This document shows positions 37,101 through 44,733 of a stretch of DNA of 64,000 nt, piece after piece. This DNA is from Solitalea agri (GTDB taxonomy: Bacteria; Bacteroidota; Bacteroidia; Sphingobacteriales; Sphingobacteriaceae): positions 124,001-188,000 of the forward strand of contig NZ_JAMWYS010000006.1 in the NCBI RefSeq assembly GCF_023914155.1, in the 5' to 3' direction. The translations under genes and the position numbers were made by a program. Below the pieces are notes generated by a model, which was given only the letters and a program-made list of their open reading frames with translations, was not told where the DNA came from and did no database searches. The stretch's first letter is position 1; the number at the start of each line of letters is the position of its first letter.

Positions 37101-37446
37101 TAAAATCAGCTTTAAAGTTTTGACCTAAAGAGAGGATAATGTTCTCTTGTTTTTCTTCTTTGTAGCCCACCAATATTGTGGTAATTACATACGGACCTCC
37201 TACACGAACGTTAGGAAGATTGTAGCGACCATCGCCACGTGTGCTTGTTTGGTACTTAGTTCCTGTTGGTGTATGTATTGCAGTAATAGTTACACCTGGC
37301 ATTGGCCCTTGTTTGTCAGTAACAATACCACTTATTGTAGCGGTAGTCACCTGAGCTAATACAGTTGAACTAAATGCACACAGCAATATTAGCACCGTCA
37401 GAAATACATTAAAGAAATTTGAAATTTTACGTAGAGGATAACTCAT
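34123..37446 (-). CDS. TonB-dependent receptor with carboxypeptidase-regulatory-like N-domain (Oar-like)
   Basis: An 1107-residue outer-membrane receptor with a signal peptide ending near VLAQ. Residues about 35-115 form the CarboxypepD_reg-like domain (ISGIVTDKQGPMPGVTI), then a plug with AEVVVNG and a large 22-strand barrel ending in LKYKFN. The plug-barrel sequence resembles Oar/TonB receptors with long loops rather than SusC. No SusD partner is adjacent. The ligand is unknown. A TATTTTTG promoter element lies 40-47 bases upstream of the start. Confidence 0.9.
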   Translation of the reverse strand: MSYPLRKISNFFNVFLTVLILLCAFSSTVLAQVTTATISGIVTDKQGPMPGVTITAIHTPTGTKYQTSTRGDGRYNLPNVRVGGPYVITTILVGYKEEKQENIILSLGQNFKADFKIAESNVELAEVVVNGTQDKVFNSSRTGAKQTISKDQLQNMPTLGRSFSDFTKLSPLAGGSSVSAGSGTSFAGRSNLYNNFTVDGAIFNNAFGLQGTIGSQTSSQPINLDAFEEITVSVAPYDVKQSGFTGAAINAVTKSGTNEFSGSLNTYFRNESLIGDKIYNGSESPLADFSLKGYGFTFGGPILKNKLFFFASGELERRNDPSSSWVAGAPGATGSVSQAQAADLDALSNFLKTKYGYDAGAYGNFPLDQKSDKFSFKFDWNATSNTTVSLKYFYFRSYKDIAPSNSGAIGGTTGTRAPSLNGLPFRSAYYGINNNMDNLNAEVRTAISNKYSNELTVGYNRMRDFRTSLGNKEFPLVDIGNGSGQTYTSFGYEPFTANNKLNTDVFQFTDNFNMYLGKHVVTTGFNFEAYKTLNGFAPNFYGSYQFNTLADFYNSANNAVSNASKYQIQYSVLPNGSFPFAVLKTQMYGLYAQDEFSATENLKVTMGLRADLPIINVVDGQSNANVSALTFADGQKIDVSQFPKARVLWSPRLGFNWDLNGNGETQLRGGTGIFTGRPPIVWLSNQASNNGAQFGSQSTTNPTNRPFTDDVNAYRNPSGQTAANNTAYNLAVTANDFRFPQLWRSNLAVDQKLPYGIVATLEGTYASDLSAVYMQNINLNTAVGTALVAPDGGDKRIRYTASRIYGAVASPGVNTPQNPNISDAILMDNTSKGYSWTITGQLQKSFANGFSAMMAYTRSDSRSVNDGGSIAQSMWRDRQVSGDPNADVLSYSNYLVKNRFIASMVYRKEYIKHFATTISMFFSLMDGDRTSYVYNGDLNNDGLTSNDLIFIPRDKADIVLIPNDAADTRTPDQIWSQLDNYIKQDNYLVNHRGEYAKRNALITPIVSNLDLRIAQDLIANIGNKRNSLQFTFDMFNFGNLINPQWGVTQFATRANFLTVKSVTNGVASFSFPYLDAKSGTPLTSTFQQSTTEGSRWRIQFGLKYKFN

Positions 37447-37485
37447 AAAGATTTTTTAAGTGAATAACATTTCTTTTCTCGGGTG

Positions 37486-37493
37486 CAAAAATA
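37486..37493 (-). promoter_or_regulatory. Promoter element TATTTTTG of the TonB receptor gene
   Basis: A full TAnnTTTG match on the minus strand, predicting a leader of about 32 bases. Confidence 0.55.
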
Positions 37494-37628
37494 TAATGCA
37501 TGGATAACATATTCATAATGAGATGTGTTAATTTTTTGTGAATTTAACATAGGGTTTTCCACAAATGTTTATAATGCTTGCATAATACTCTCTATTTGCA
37601 TTGGTTAGCTAAATGTTGAATGATTTGT

Positions 37629-37636
37629 TACATTTG
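37629..37636 (+). promoter_or_regulatory. Promoter element TACATTTG of lpdA
   Basis: A full TAnnTTTG match 113 bases before the lpdA start. The predicted leader of about 100 bases shows no recognised riboswitch. The 302-base gap holds this element and the divergent TonB receptor promoter. Confidence 0.55.
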
Positions 37637-37748
37637 CACTGCTAAAAACCGCAAGGGAACTTTTTTATTATTTCTCCTGTAGTTTACCTATCATAAAGGG
37701 TGATTAGCTTTTTAAACAAACACATTCATAAAATATTCTGTACGAACT

Positions 37749-39137
37749 ATGAATTACGATGTAATTGTAATCGGTAGCGGACCGGGCGGTTATGTAACTG
37801 CCATCAGGGCTTCGCAATTAGGACTAAAAACTGCTGTTGTTGAAGCCGAAAACCTTGGCGGTATTTGTTTGAACTGGGGTTGTATTCCAACGAAAGCTTT
37901 ATTAAAAAGCGCACAAGTATTTGAATACATTCAGCACGCAGCTGATTACGGAGTAAAAGTGAATGGTCATGAAGCTGATTTTTCTGCTATTATTAAACGT
38001 AGCCGTGGTGTAGCTGATGGTATGAGCAAAGGCATCCAGTTCTTAATGAAAAAGAACAAAATTGATGTTATTACCGGCTGGGGTAAAATTAAAAAAGGCA
38101 ATAAAGTTGAAGTAAAATCAGCTGATGGTAAAATTGCTGAATATAGTGCCAAAAACATCATTTTAGCTACAGGAGCCCGCTCACGTGAGTTGCCTAACCT
38201 GCCACAAGATGGTAAGAAAATAATTGGATACCGTCAGGCCATGAACCTTGAAAAACAGCCTAAATCAATGGTTGTTGTAGGTTCAGGAGCTATTGGTGTT
38301 GAATTCGCTTACTTCTATAATTCATTAGGTACAAAAGTTACAATCGTTGAGTTTTTACCAAACATCGTTCCGGTAGAAGATGAAGATGTATCTAAAAACC
38401 TGGAACGAAGTTTCAAAAAGTCTGGTATCAGCATTATGACCAATGCCTCTGTTGAGTCAGTTGATAAATCGGGTGACATCTGCAAAGTAAATGTAAAAAC
38501 AGCTACCGGAATGCAGGTTTTAGAAGCTGAAGTTGTACTTTCTGCAGTTGGTATCACTCCTAATATTGAAAATATCGGATTAGAAGAAGTTGGCGTTAAA
38601 ACTGACAAAGGTCGTGTGGTAATCGATGAATTCTATCGTACCAACATTCCTGGAATTTATGCAATTGGAGATATTGTACCAGGTCAAGCTCTTGCTCACG
38701 TTGCGTCAGCCGAAGGTATTATTTGCGTTGAAAAAATTGCCGGCCACCATCCAGAGCCATTAAATTATAACAACATTCCTGGCTGTACTTATTGTACTCC
38801 TGAAATCGCATCAGTAGGCTTTACTGAAAAAGCTGCTAAAGAAGCGGGATATGAAATTAAAGTAGGCAAATTCCCATTCTCAGCATCGGGTAAAGCAAGC
38901 GCTGCCGGAGCAAAAGATGGCTTTGTGAAAGTTATCTTTGATGCCAAATACGGTGAATTCTTGGGCTGCCACATGATTGGAACCAATGTAACGGAAATGA
39001 TTGCAGAAGCGGTTGTAGCTCGTAAACTTGAAACTACCGGACAAGAGATCCTTAAAGCTGTTCACCCTCACCCTACCATGAGTGAAGCCATTATGGAGGC
39101 AGCTGCAGATGCTTATGGTGAAGTAATTCACCTATAA
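37749..39137 (+). CDS. lpdA: Dihydrolipoyl dehydrogenase
   Basis: A 462-residue flavoprotein of the pyridine nucleotide-disulfide oxidoreductase family. It has the FAD loop GSGPGGY, the redox disulfide Cys40/Cys45 in GICLNWGC, the NAD loop GSGAIGVEFA and the C-terminal HPHPTMSE with the catalytic His. This is the E3 subunit of pyruvate, 2-oxoglutarate or branched-chain dehydrogenase complexes, or of glycine cleavage. No E1 or E2 gene is adjacent, so it probably serves several complexes. Confidence 0.96.
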   Translation: MNYDVIVIGSGPGGYVTAIRASQLGLKTAVVEAENLGGICLNWGCIPTKALLKSAQVFEYIQHAADYGVKVNGHEADFSAIIKRSRGVADGMSKGIQFLMKKNKIDVITGWGKIKKGNKVEVKSADGKIAEYSAKNIILATGARSRELPNLPQDGKKIIGYRQAMNLEKQPKSMVVVGSGAIGVEFAYFYNSLGTKVTIVEFLPNIVPVEDEDVSKNLERSFKKSGISIMTNASVESVDKSGDICKVNVKTATGMQVLEAEVVLSAVGITPNIENIGLEEVGVKTDKGRVVIDEFYRTNIPGIYAIGDIVPGQALAHVASAEGIICVEKIAGHHPEPLNYNNIPGCTYCTPEIASVGFTEKAAKEAGYEIKVGKFPFSASGKASAAGAKDGFVKVIFDAKYGEFLGCHMIGTNVTEMIAEAVVARKLETTGQEILKAVHPHPTMSEAIMEAAADAYGEVIHL

Positions 39138-39180
39138 GATAAAAACTAAAACTCTGAGTTTTAATTACTTCTTATTTTTT

Positions 39181-39227
39181 ATAAAAAGGAGATGTTTAAT
39201 TTGATAAATTATCCATCTCCTTTTTAT
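39181..39227 (+). terminator. Terminator of lpdA
   Basis: ATAAAAAGGAGATG and CATCTCCTTTTTAT form a 14-bp stem with an AT-rich loop, the right arm ending in T-rich sequence. Confidence 0.82.
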
Positions 39228-39258
39228 ATTTTGGACGCAAAATTTAGATCAAACTGTA

Positions 39259-39780
39259 ATGCAAACAACAACGAAGTCATCTCTGTTTCTAACGTTCGTT
39301 CTCTTCTTATTCTCTGGTAACATTAATGCAAAAACAGGATTAAACAATGTAGAACATCGTATTTCTACAGTTAAAACTGTGACAAACATTGAGAATTTTG
39401 CCGGCAAATGGGTGCTTAATCAAATTCTTGACAAGGACAAAAAACCAACAACAGCCCTTCCGTTAAACAAAGTTGAATTAGAATTGATGTTGAGCGGTAA
39501 ATGTAAAATCTCTTATGGTACCAATCAGGGAAGTACTGATTTTGCAGATATTGCATGGTCTACCAAAGATGTTTTCGGTGTTGAAAATGCCTGGATCAAT
39601 AAAGATATTTTGGGAGATGCCAAACTATCGGGTTTCACTGCTCCGTTTCCTTTTTCACAATTCACTGGTCCAGTGTTAACTCCAGCTTCTGTAAATGGCG
39701 CTTCAGTTTTTGATCACTTAGAATGGATTGTAGTATTTAAAGGTGAACAATACACCGTTCAATTAAAGAAAGCAGCTTAA
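39259..39780 (+). CDS. Secreted protein of unknown function
   Basis: A 173-residue exported protein with a signal peptide ending near NINAK. The segment IENFAGKWVLNQILD and the later LELMLSGKCKISY recall small lipocalin- or META-like domains, but I do not recognise a family with confidence. A C-terminal strand repeat ends EQYTVQLKKAA. It stands alone between two terminators. Confidence 0.65.
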   Translation: MQTTTKSSLFLTFVLFLFSGNINAKTGLNNVEHRISTVKTVTNIENFAGKWVLNQILDKDKKPTTALPLNKVELELMLSGKCKISYGTNQGSTDFADIAWSTKDVFGVENAWINKDILGDAKLSGFTAPFPFSQFTGPVLTPASVNGASVFDHLEWIVVFKGEQYTVQLKKAA

Positions 39781-39804
39781 TAACTATCTATTCTATATAG
39801 TTAA

Positions 39805-39834
39805 ATAAACGCTCTGAGCAACTCAGGGCGTTTA
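39805..39834 (+). terminator. Terminator
   Basis: ATAAACGCTCTGAG and CTCAGGGCGTTTAT pair with one wobble around loop CA, followed by TGTTT. It ends the secreted-protein gene. Confidence 0.85.
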
Positions 39835-39892
39835 TTGTTTCTAACCTAATCAAAACTGAATCACTTTTCTTTTCAATGACTAACTTAGCCTT

Positions 39893-40732
39893 ATGAAGTT
39901 ACATACAATAGATACTGGTTATTTTAAGCTTGATGGAGGCGCAATGTTTGGCGTTGTGCCAAAAACAATCTGGCAACGAAGCAATCCTGCTGATGAAAAC
40001 AATCTTTGTACCTGGGCAATGCGTTTGCTTTTAATCGAAAATGACAATCAACTAATTTTAGTCGATACAGGCATCGGAAATAAACAAGATGAAAAGTTTT
40101 TCAGTCATTATTACCTTCACGGAGCCGAAACACTTAATACCTCATTGCAAAAATTAGGTTTTAATAAAGATGATATCACTGATGTTTTTTTAACGCACCT
40201 TCATTTCGACCATTGTGGTGGTGCAATTGAACGAAGCGGAGAGAAGATGATTCCCGCTTTTAAGAATGCAACATTTTGGAGTAACCAAGATCACTGGAAT
40301 TGGGCCGTACAACCTAACGATCGTGAAAAAGCATCTTTTTTGAAAGAAAATATCCTTCCAATCCAAGAAAGTGGACAATTAAAATTTATCAACCATAGTG
40401 AAGGTGTAAACTTCACGCAAGACTTTAAGGTGCGCTTTGTTTCAGGACACACCGATGCTATGATGCTCCCTCAAATCAACTACAAAGGAAAAACAGTGGT
40501 TTATTGTGCCGACCTGCTTCCCTCAATAGGCCATTTACCCATACCTTATGTTATGGCTTATGACACACGTCCATTGGAATCATTAAAGGAGAAAAAAGCT
40601 TTTTTAGAAGAGGCTGTTAAAAACGATTACATTCTGTTTTTTGAACACGACCCGATCAATGAATGCTGTACACTTCAACAAACTGAAAAAGGAATCCGGG
40701 TAAAAGATGTTTTTAAACTGAAAGATCTTTAA
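39893..40732 (+). CDS. Metallo-beta-lactamase-fold hydrolase
   Basis: A 279-residue protein with the zinc motif THLHFDHCGG (HxHxDH), an early DTGIGNK strand, a further His in SGHTDAM, the metal-bridging Asp in VYCADLLP and a late His in FFEHDP. This residue set fits hydrolases of the lactonase/quorum-quenching-like branch, but the substrate cannot be told from sequence. It has no signal peptide and is monocistronic. Confidence 0.85.
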   Translation: MKLHTIDTGYFKLDGGAMFGVVPKTIWQRSNPADENNLCTWAMRLLLIENDNQLILVDTGIGNKQDEKFFSHYYLHGAETLNTSLQKLGFNKDDITDVFLTHLHFDHCGGAIERSGEKMIPAFKNATFWSNQDHWNWAVQPNDREKASFLKENILPIQESGQLKFINHSEGVNFTQDFKVRFVSGHTDAMMLPQINYKGKTVVYCADLLPSIGHLPIPYVMAYDTRPLESLKEKKAFLEEAVKNDYILFFEHDPINECCTLQQTEKGIRVKDVFKLKDL

Positions 40733-40742
40733 ATCGAAAAAT

Positions 40743-40790
40743 CTGCTTGTGTATAAGTATAAACTGCTTCATATACAAGCAGCTCTTTTA
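40743..40790 (+). terminator. Terminator of the MBL-fold gene
   Basis: CTGCTTGTGTAT and ATATACAAGCAG pair with one G-T wobble around a 16-base loop, then CTCTTTTA. Confidence 0.7.
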
Positions 40791-40799
40791 TTGACAAAA

Positions 40800-40834
40800 A
40801 AGTATCAGTTTTGCAAACAAAGTATCACTATTGC
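40800..40834. repeat. Direct repeat upstream of rpoD
   Basis: AAGTATCAGTTTTGC (40800-40814) and AAGTATCACTATTGC (40820-40834) agree at 13 of 15 positions and are spaced by 20 bases, about two helical turns. They lie in the 362-base gap before rpoD, which also holds a TAAATTTG element (40882-40889) and otherwise AT-rich sequence without a gene. Confidence 0.4.
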
Positions 40835-41094
40835 TGCTCCATAGGCAAATTAAATACTGTGTTCAACCATCTTTTTTACAATAAATTTGTTTTTAAAAAT
40901 TCCATTTAGTTATATTGCATATAATTATTAATCGCTCTCAAACAATATACTCCTATTTGCTTTGCTTGCTATAACTACCGTGTTATCTTTTTTTTAAATT
41001 TTTTAAAACATTTTTTACGCTTAGTCGTATAAGATGTATACTGTTTTGCGATTCCACGCCTAAATCAGCATTATTTTTCACTTAACGACACATA

Positions 41095-41958
41095 ATGAGA
41101 CAACTAAAGATCACTCAATCTATCACTAATCGTGAAAGTCAATCTTTAGACAAGTATTTACATGAGATCGGGAAAGTTGATCTGATTACCGCCGAAGAGG
41201 AGGTAATACTTGCCCAAAAAATTCGCGAAGGCGATCAAGTAGCCTTAGAGAGGCTTACAAAAACTAATTTACGTTTCGTGGTATCTGTTGCCAAGCAATA
41301 CCAAAATCAGGGACTAACTCTTGGCGATTTAATCAATGAAGGTAACTTAGGCCTTATCAAAGCTGCAAAGCGTTTTGATGAAACTAAGGGTTTCAAATTT
41401 ATTTCATACGCCGTTTGGTGGATCCGTCAGTCAATTCTGCAGGCTATTGCAGAGCAATCTCGTATCGTCCGTTTGCCATTAAACCAGGTTGGTTCGCTTA
41501 GCAAAATCAGCAAAGCATATTCAAAATTGGAACAGGAATACGAGCGTGAGCCTTCACCTGAAGAACTTGCTGACATTTTAGAAACAACCGTTGATAAGAT
41601 TTCTGACACGTTGAGTAACTCTGGCCGCCATGTTTCAATGGATGCCCCATTTGTTCAAGGTGAAGAAAACACTTTATTAGACGTTTTGGAGAACACTGAT
41701 ACTGCTGCTACAGACAGTATGCTGATCAGTGAATCACTTTCTGAAGAAATTAAACGTGCATTATCAACTCTTACCGAACGCGAAAGAGAAATTATTGTAC
41801 TTTTCTTTGGTTTAGGATCAAACCATCCACTTTCGTTAGAAGAGATTGGTGAGAAATTTAATTTGACCCGTGAGCGTGTACGCCAAATTAAAGATAAAGC
41901 GTTACAACGTTTACGTCATACATCAAGAAGTAAGATCCTTAAATCATACTTAGGATAA
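41095..41958 (+). CDS. rpoD: RNA polymerase primary sigma factor RpoD (short form)
   Basis: A 287-residue sigma-70 factor. Region 1.2 starts at [15 protein letters not shown], region 2 has [19 protein letters not shown] and [14 protein letters not shown], and region 4 ends with [24 protein letters not shown]. Region 1.1 and the long non-conserved segment are absent, which is normal for the Bacteroidota primary sigma that reads TTTG/TAnnTTTG promoters. It is the likely reader of the promoter elements listed here. It is followed by a terminator. Confidence 0.95.
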   Translation: MRQLKITQSITNRESQSLDKYLHEIGKVDLITAEEEVILAQKIREGDQVALERLTKTNLRFVVSVAKQYQNQGLTLGDLINEGNLGLIKAAKRFDETKGFKFISYAVWWIRQSILQAIAEQSRIVRLPLNQVGSLSKISKAYSKLEQEYEREPSPEELADILETTVDKISDTLSNSGRHVSMDAPFVQGEENTLLDVLENTDTAATDSMLISESLSEEIKRALSTLTEREREIIVLFFGLGSNHPLSLEEIGEKFNLTRERVRQIKDKALQRLRHTSRSKILKSYLG

Positions 41959-41980
41959 AGATTTTTTGACACTTATATTG

Positions 41981-42009
41981 AAAAGTCCTGATTGAACATC
42001 AGGACTTTT
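41981..42009 (+). terminator. Terminator of rpoD
   Basis: AAAAGTCCTGA and TCAGGACTTTT form an 11-bp perfect stem with loop TTGAACA. The following T-rich bases also form the promoter of the next gene. Confidence 0.88.
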
Positions 42010-42011
42010 CT

Positions 42012-42019
42012 TATTTTTG
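42012..42019 (+). promoter_or_regulatory. Promoter element TATTTTTG of the GAPDH gene
   Basis: An exact TAnnTTTG match, 33 bases before the start codon and directly after the rpoD terminator stem. Confidence 0.55.
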
Positions 42020-42051
42020 GCGCACCAATCAATTCATTATTTCCTTGCATT

Positions 42052-43497
42052 ATGAAGCATAAGTATGAGTCGGAGCTCAGCTCCTGGATTCAAAAAGAAA
42101 AGAAAGCTTTAGAGCTTATTAACATCGTAGGAAAATTATGGTACGACAAATCCATCGAACTGGTTATTTTCCGCAAACCCATTATCGACATTGGCTCAAG
42201 TGAAATTCTTAAAAATCACTTATATGCCAGAGATATCAGCCAAAAAGAAATTACCATTGAAGAAACCTTAGGCTTGGCCAAAGAAATCGAAAAGATTGAA
42301 ATGGCTCCTTCCCGCATCGATTTAGGTCGACTGGCTGAAGAATGGCTTGAAGAAAAACAATGGTTTGATACAATGGGAGGCTTCATAAAAGCAAAGCTTG
42401 CAGCTCACATTGGCAAAAACAAAATTGACTTAAAGCCAAAGGATGTTGTACTTTATGGTTTTGGCCGTATTGGACGCATTGCTGCTCGTGAGCTTATTGT
42501 ACAGGCCGGAAAAGGTGAACAACTTCGCTTAAGAGCAATTGTTACCCGCAGCAACAGCGATGAAGACATTATCAAACGTGCAGAATTATTGCGTACCGAT
42601 TCAGTTCACGGTCCTTTCTATGGAACAATTGTAGAAGATCTGGCCAACAAAGCCTTAATCATCAACGGTCAAACGGTGAATATGATTGCTGCTAAAGATC
42701 CTTCAGAAATTGATTACACCAAGTATGATATTCACAATGCTTTGATCATTGACAATACTGGCATTTCACGCGACCGCGAAGGCTTAGGAAAACATTTAAA
42801 AGCAAAAGGAGCTGAAAAAGTATTACTTACAGCTCCTGGTAAAGGTGATTTGCCTAATATTGTTTTTGGTGTAAATCAACTTGAGTTTAATGGAACTGAA
42901 ACTATTTTTTCAGCAGCTTCATGTACCACTAACGCTATTGTTCCGGTATTAAAAATCGTAAGCGAGAAATTTGGTATCGAAAAAGGACATATAGAAACAG
43001 TACACTCTTATACCAACGATCAGAATTTACTGGATAATTATCACAAAAAATCTCGTCGTGGTCGTTCAGCGGCTTTAAACCTCGTTATTACTGAAACTGG
43101 TGCAGATAAAGCTGTGTCTAAAGTATTACCTCAACTTGCAGGAAGATTAACAGGCAATGCTGTACGAGTACCTACTCCTAACGTTTCTTTGGCAATCTTA
43201 AACTTAACATTAAATAAGAAAATCTCTAAAGATGATATCAACCACGCCTTGAAACATGAGTCATTCCATGGTGAGTTGGTCGAGCAAGTAGAATTCTCTA
43301 TTTCTAATGAATCGGTTTCAAGTGATATGATCGGCAATTCGCACGCGTCTATTGTCGACGGCCCAGCAACTATTGTATCGAAAGATGGTAAATCAGTTGT
43401 ATTGTATGTTTGGTATGATAACGAATATGGTTATACACGCCAGGTAATTCGTTTAGCTAAACACATTGCCGGTGTTATCCGTTTGAGATACTATTAG
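42052..43497 (+). CDS. gap: Glyceraldehyde-3-phosphate dehydrogenase, long form
   Basis: A 481-residue GAPDH, about 140 residues longer than the usual form. The extra N-terminal part (about 1-125, helical and charged) precedes the NAD fold YGFGRIGRIAAREL. The catalytic Cys291 is in SAASCTTNAIVP, and the end motif WYDNEYGYTRQ is present. Long GAPDHs of this kind are known in Bacteroidota and some other bacteria; the role of the extension is unclear. ATG 42052 was chosen because the upstream in-frame codons lie over the promoter. It acts in glycolysis or gluconeogenesis. Confidence 0.9.
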   Translation: MKHKYESELSSWIQKEKKALELINIVGKLWYDKSIELVIFRKPIIDIGSSEILKNHLYARDISQKEITIEETLGLAKEIEKIEMAPSRIDLGRLAEEWLEEKQWFDTMGGFIKAKLAAHIGKNKIDLKPKDVVLYGFGRIGRIAARELIVQAGKGEQLRLRAIVTRSNSDEDIIKRAELLRTDSVHGPFYGTIVEDLANKALIINGQTVNMIAAKDPSEIDYTKYDIHNALIIDNTGISRDREGLGKHLKAKGAEKVLLTAPGKGDLPNIVFGVNQLEFNGTETIFSAASCTTNAIVPVLKIVSEKFGIEKGHIETVHSYTNDQNLLDNYHKKSRRGRSAALNLVITETGADKAVSKVLPQLAGRLTGNAVRVPTPNVSLAILNLTLNKKISKDDINHALKHESFHGELVEQVEFSISNESVSSDMIGNSHASIVDGPATIVSKDGKSVVLYVWYDNEYGYTRQVIRLAKHIAGVIRLRYY

Positions 43498-43500
43498 AAG

Positions 43501-43614
43501 ATGATTACACCGATTTAAAGGTGATTACATAGATTACAGGTAAAGCCTTTCGAAATAATCGAAAGGCTTTGCTGTTTTAGGATTATACAGACACCTCTAC
43601 ATCGGTGTAATCAT
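43501..43614. repeat. Long inverted repeat enclosing a terminator
   Basis: Outer arms 43501-43523 (ATGATTACACCGATTTAAAG plus GTG) and 43592-43614 are complementary at 21 of 23 positions. A separate terminator stem is nested inside. It belongs to the same class of word-like intergenic hairpins as the tracts at 52.9 and 58.2 kb. Confidence 0.65.
43542..43570. terminator. Bidirectional terminator nested in the repeat
   Basis: AAAGCCTTTCGA and TCGAAAGGCTTT form a perfect 12-bp stem with loop AATAA, between convergent GAPDH and aldo/keto reductase genes. Confidence 0.82.
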
Positions 43615-43638
43615 TATTAATCAGTGGAATCCCCAAAA

Positions 43639-44622
43639 TTAATATTCAGGCTGTACAGGTTTATTTCTTAATATATTCTCAATACTTCCCATTACTTTTT
43701 CGGTAAGCTTGGGCAATACCTCAATTGCCCCCAGATTTTGCTTTAGCTGATCAACTTTTGAAGCTCCCAAAATAACTGTGCTTACATTCGGATTCTTTAA
43801 ACACCAGGCTAATCCCAATTGAGCCATTGGAATCTCCAGTTTATCAGCAACCTGGCCAAGTCTTTTTACTTTTTCAATCCGATCTTTAACAAGGGTTCGG
43901 TTTTTCAACCAGTCCATGCCCTCGATATGTAAACGGGTATCTTTAGGATCAGCGTTATTGTATTTACCCGACAACAGACCTGAAGCTAAAGGTGACCAAA
44001 TAGTGGTTCCCAAACCAAAATCCCGGAATAATAAAGAATACTCTTTTTCAAGTTTTTCGCGCTCGAACATATTATACTGCGGTTGTTCCATCAATGGACC
44101 GATTAATCCGTTTTTAGCGGCATAATAATGCGCTAAAGCGATCTCTACCCCACTCCATTCCGAAGTTCCCCAATACAAGATCTTACCCTGTTGAATCAAG
44201 GTATTCATTGCTTGAACAGTTTCTTCAATAGGCGTATTTTTATCAGGCCGGTGACAGAAAAACAAATCAAGGTAATCAACTTGCAAACGTTTTAATGCAG
44301 CATCGCAAGCCTCAAAAATATGCTTGCGTGACAAGCCCCTTTGATTAGGCAGATCTTTTTCCCATCCGAAGAAAACCTTACTCGAAACAGTATATGAGCT
44401 TCGAACCCAATCTTTTGATTTTAATATTTTGCCCAACACTTCTTCGGCTTTTCCTCTGGCATAAATTTCAGCTCCGTCGAAAAAATTCACCCCATGCTCA
44501 TAGGCTGTACTCAAAAGAGTGTCTGCAGTTTTGTCGTCTATTTGTTTTCCAAAAGTTAGCCAGGTACCAAATGACAAGGCACTTATTTGTAATCCTGACT
44601 TCCCTAATCTTCTGTATTCCAT
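43639..44622 (-). CDS. Aldo/keto reductase, potassium-channel-beta-like
   Basis: A 327-residue NADPH-dependent reductase. The tetrad is seen as Asp in FFDGAEIY, Tyr in the same motif, Lys in SSKVFFG and His in FFCHRPD. The opening MEYRRLGKSGLQISALSFGTW and the motif ATTIWSPL-like GTTIWSPLASGLLSGKY match the KCNAB/YghZ branch. It reduces aldehydes; the natural substrate is unknown. It is monocistronic and divergent from the Bcr/CflA transporter. Confidence 0.9.
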   Translation of the reverse strand: MEYRRLGKSGLQISALSFGTWLTFGKQIDDKTADTLLSTAYEHGVNFFDGAEIYARGKAEEVLGKILKSKDWVRSSYTVSSKVFFGWEKDLPNQRGLSRKHIFEACDAALKRLQVDYLDLFFCHRPDKNTPIEETVQAMNTLIQQGKILYWGTSEWSGVEIALAHYYAAKNGLIGPLMEQPQYNMFEREKLEKEYSLLFRDFGLGTTIWSPLASGLLSGKYNNADPKDTRLHIEGMDWLKNRTLVKDRIEKVKRLGQVADKLEIPMAQLGLAWCLKNPNVSTVILGASKVDQLKQNLGAIEVLPKLTEKVMGSIENILRNKPVQPEY

Positions 44623-44692
44623 ATATTTAATTTAAGTAGTATTGATAACTAAATTTATTCAAATTTCTATCACTCTCTCCTATTATCATTCC

Positions 44693-44700
44693 TATTTTTG
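44693..44700 (+). promoter_or_regulatory. Promoter element TATTTTTG of the MFS transporter gene
   Basis: An exact TAnnTTTG match 34 bases before the start codon. No clear TTTG element is seen at the proper distance. Confidence 0.5.
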
Positions 44701-44733
44701 CCACTCTCCAATTAAACATCACATCAATAGCAA

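Noticed and set aside
34123-37446. SusC-type receptor of a polysaccharide utilisation locus
   Set aside because: No SusD gene, no glycoside hydrolases and no sensor gene are adjacent; the N-domain arrangement is Oar-like.
37637-37748. Riboswitch in the lpdA leader
   Set aside because: About 110 bases of leader show no conserved core that I recognise and no terminator or anti-terminator pair.
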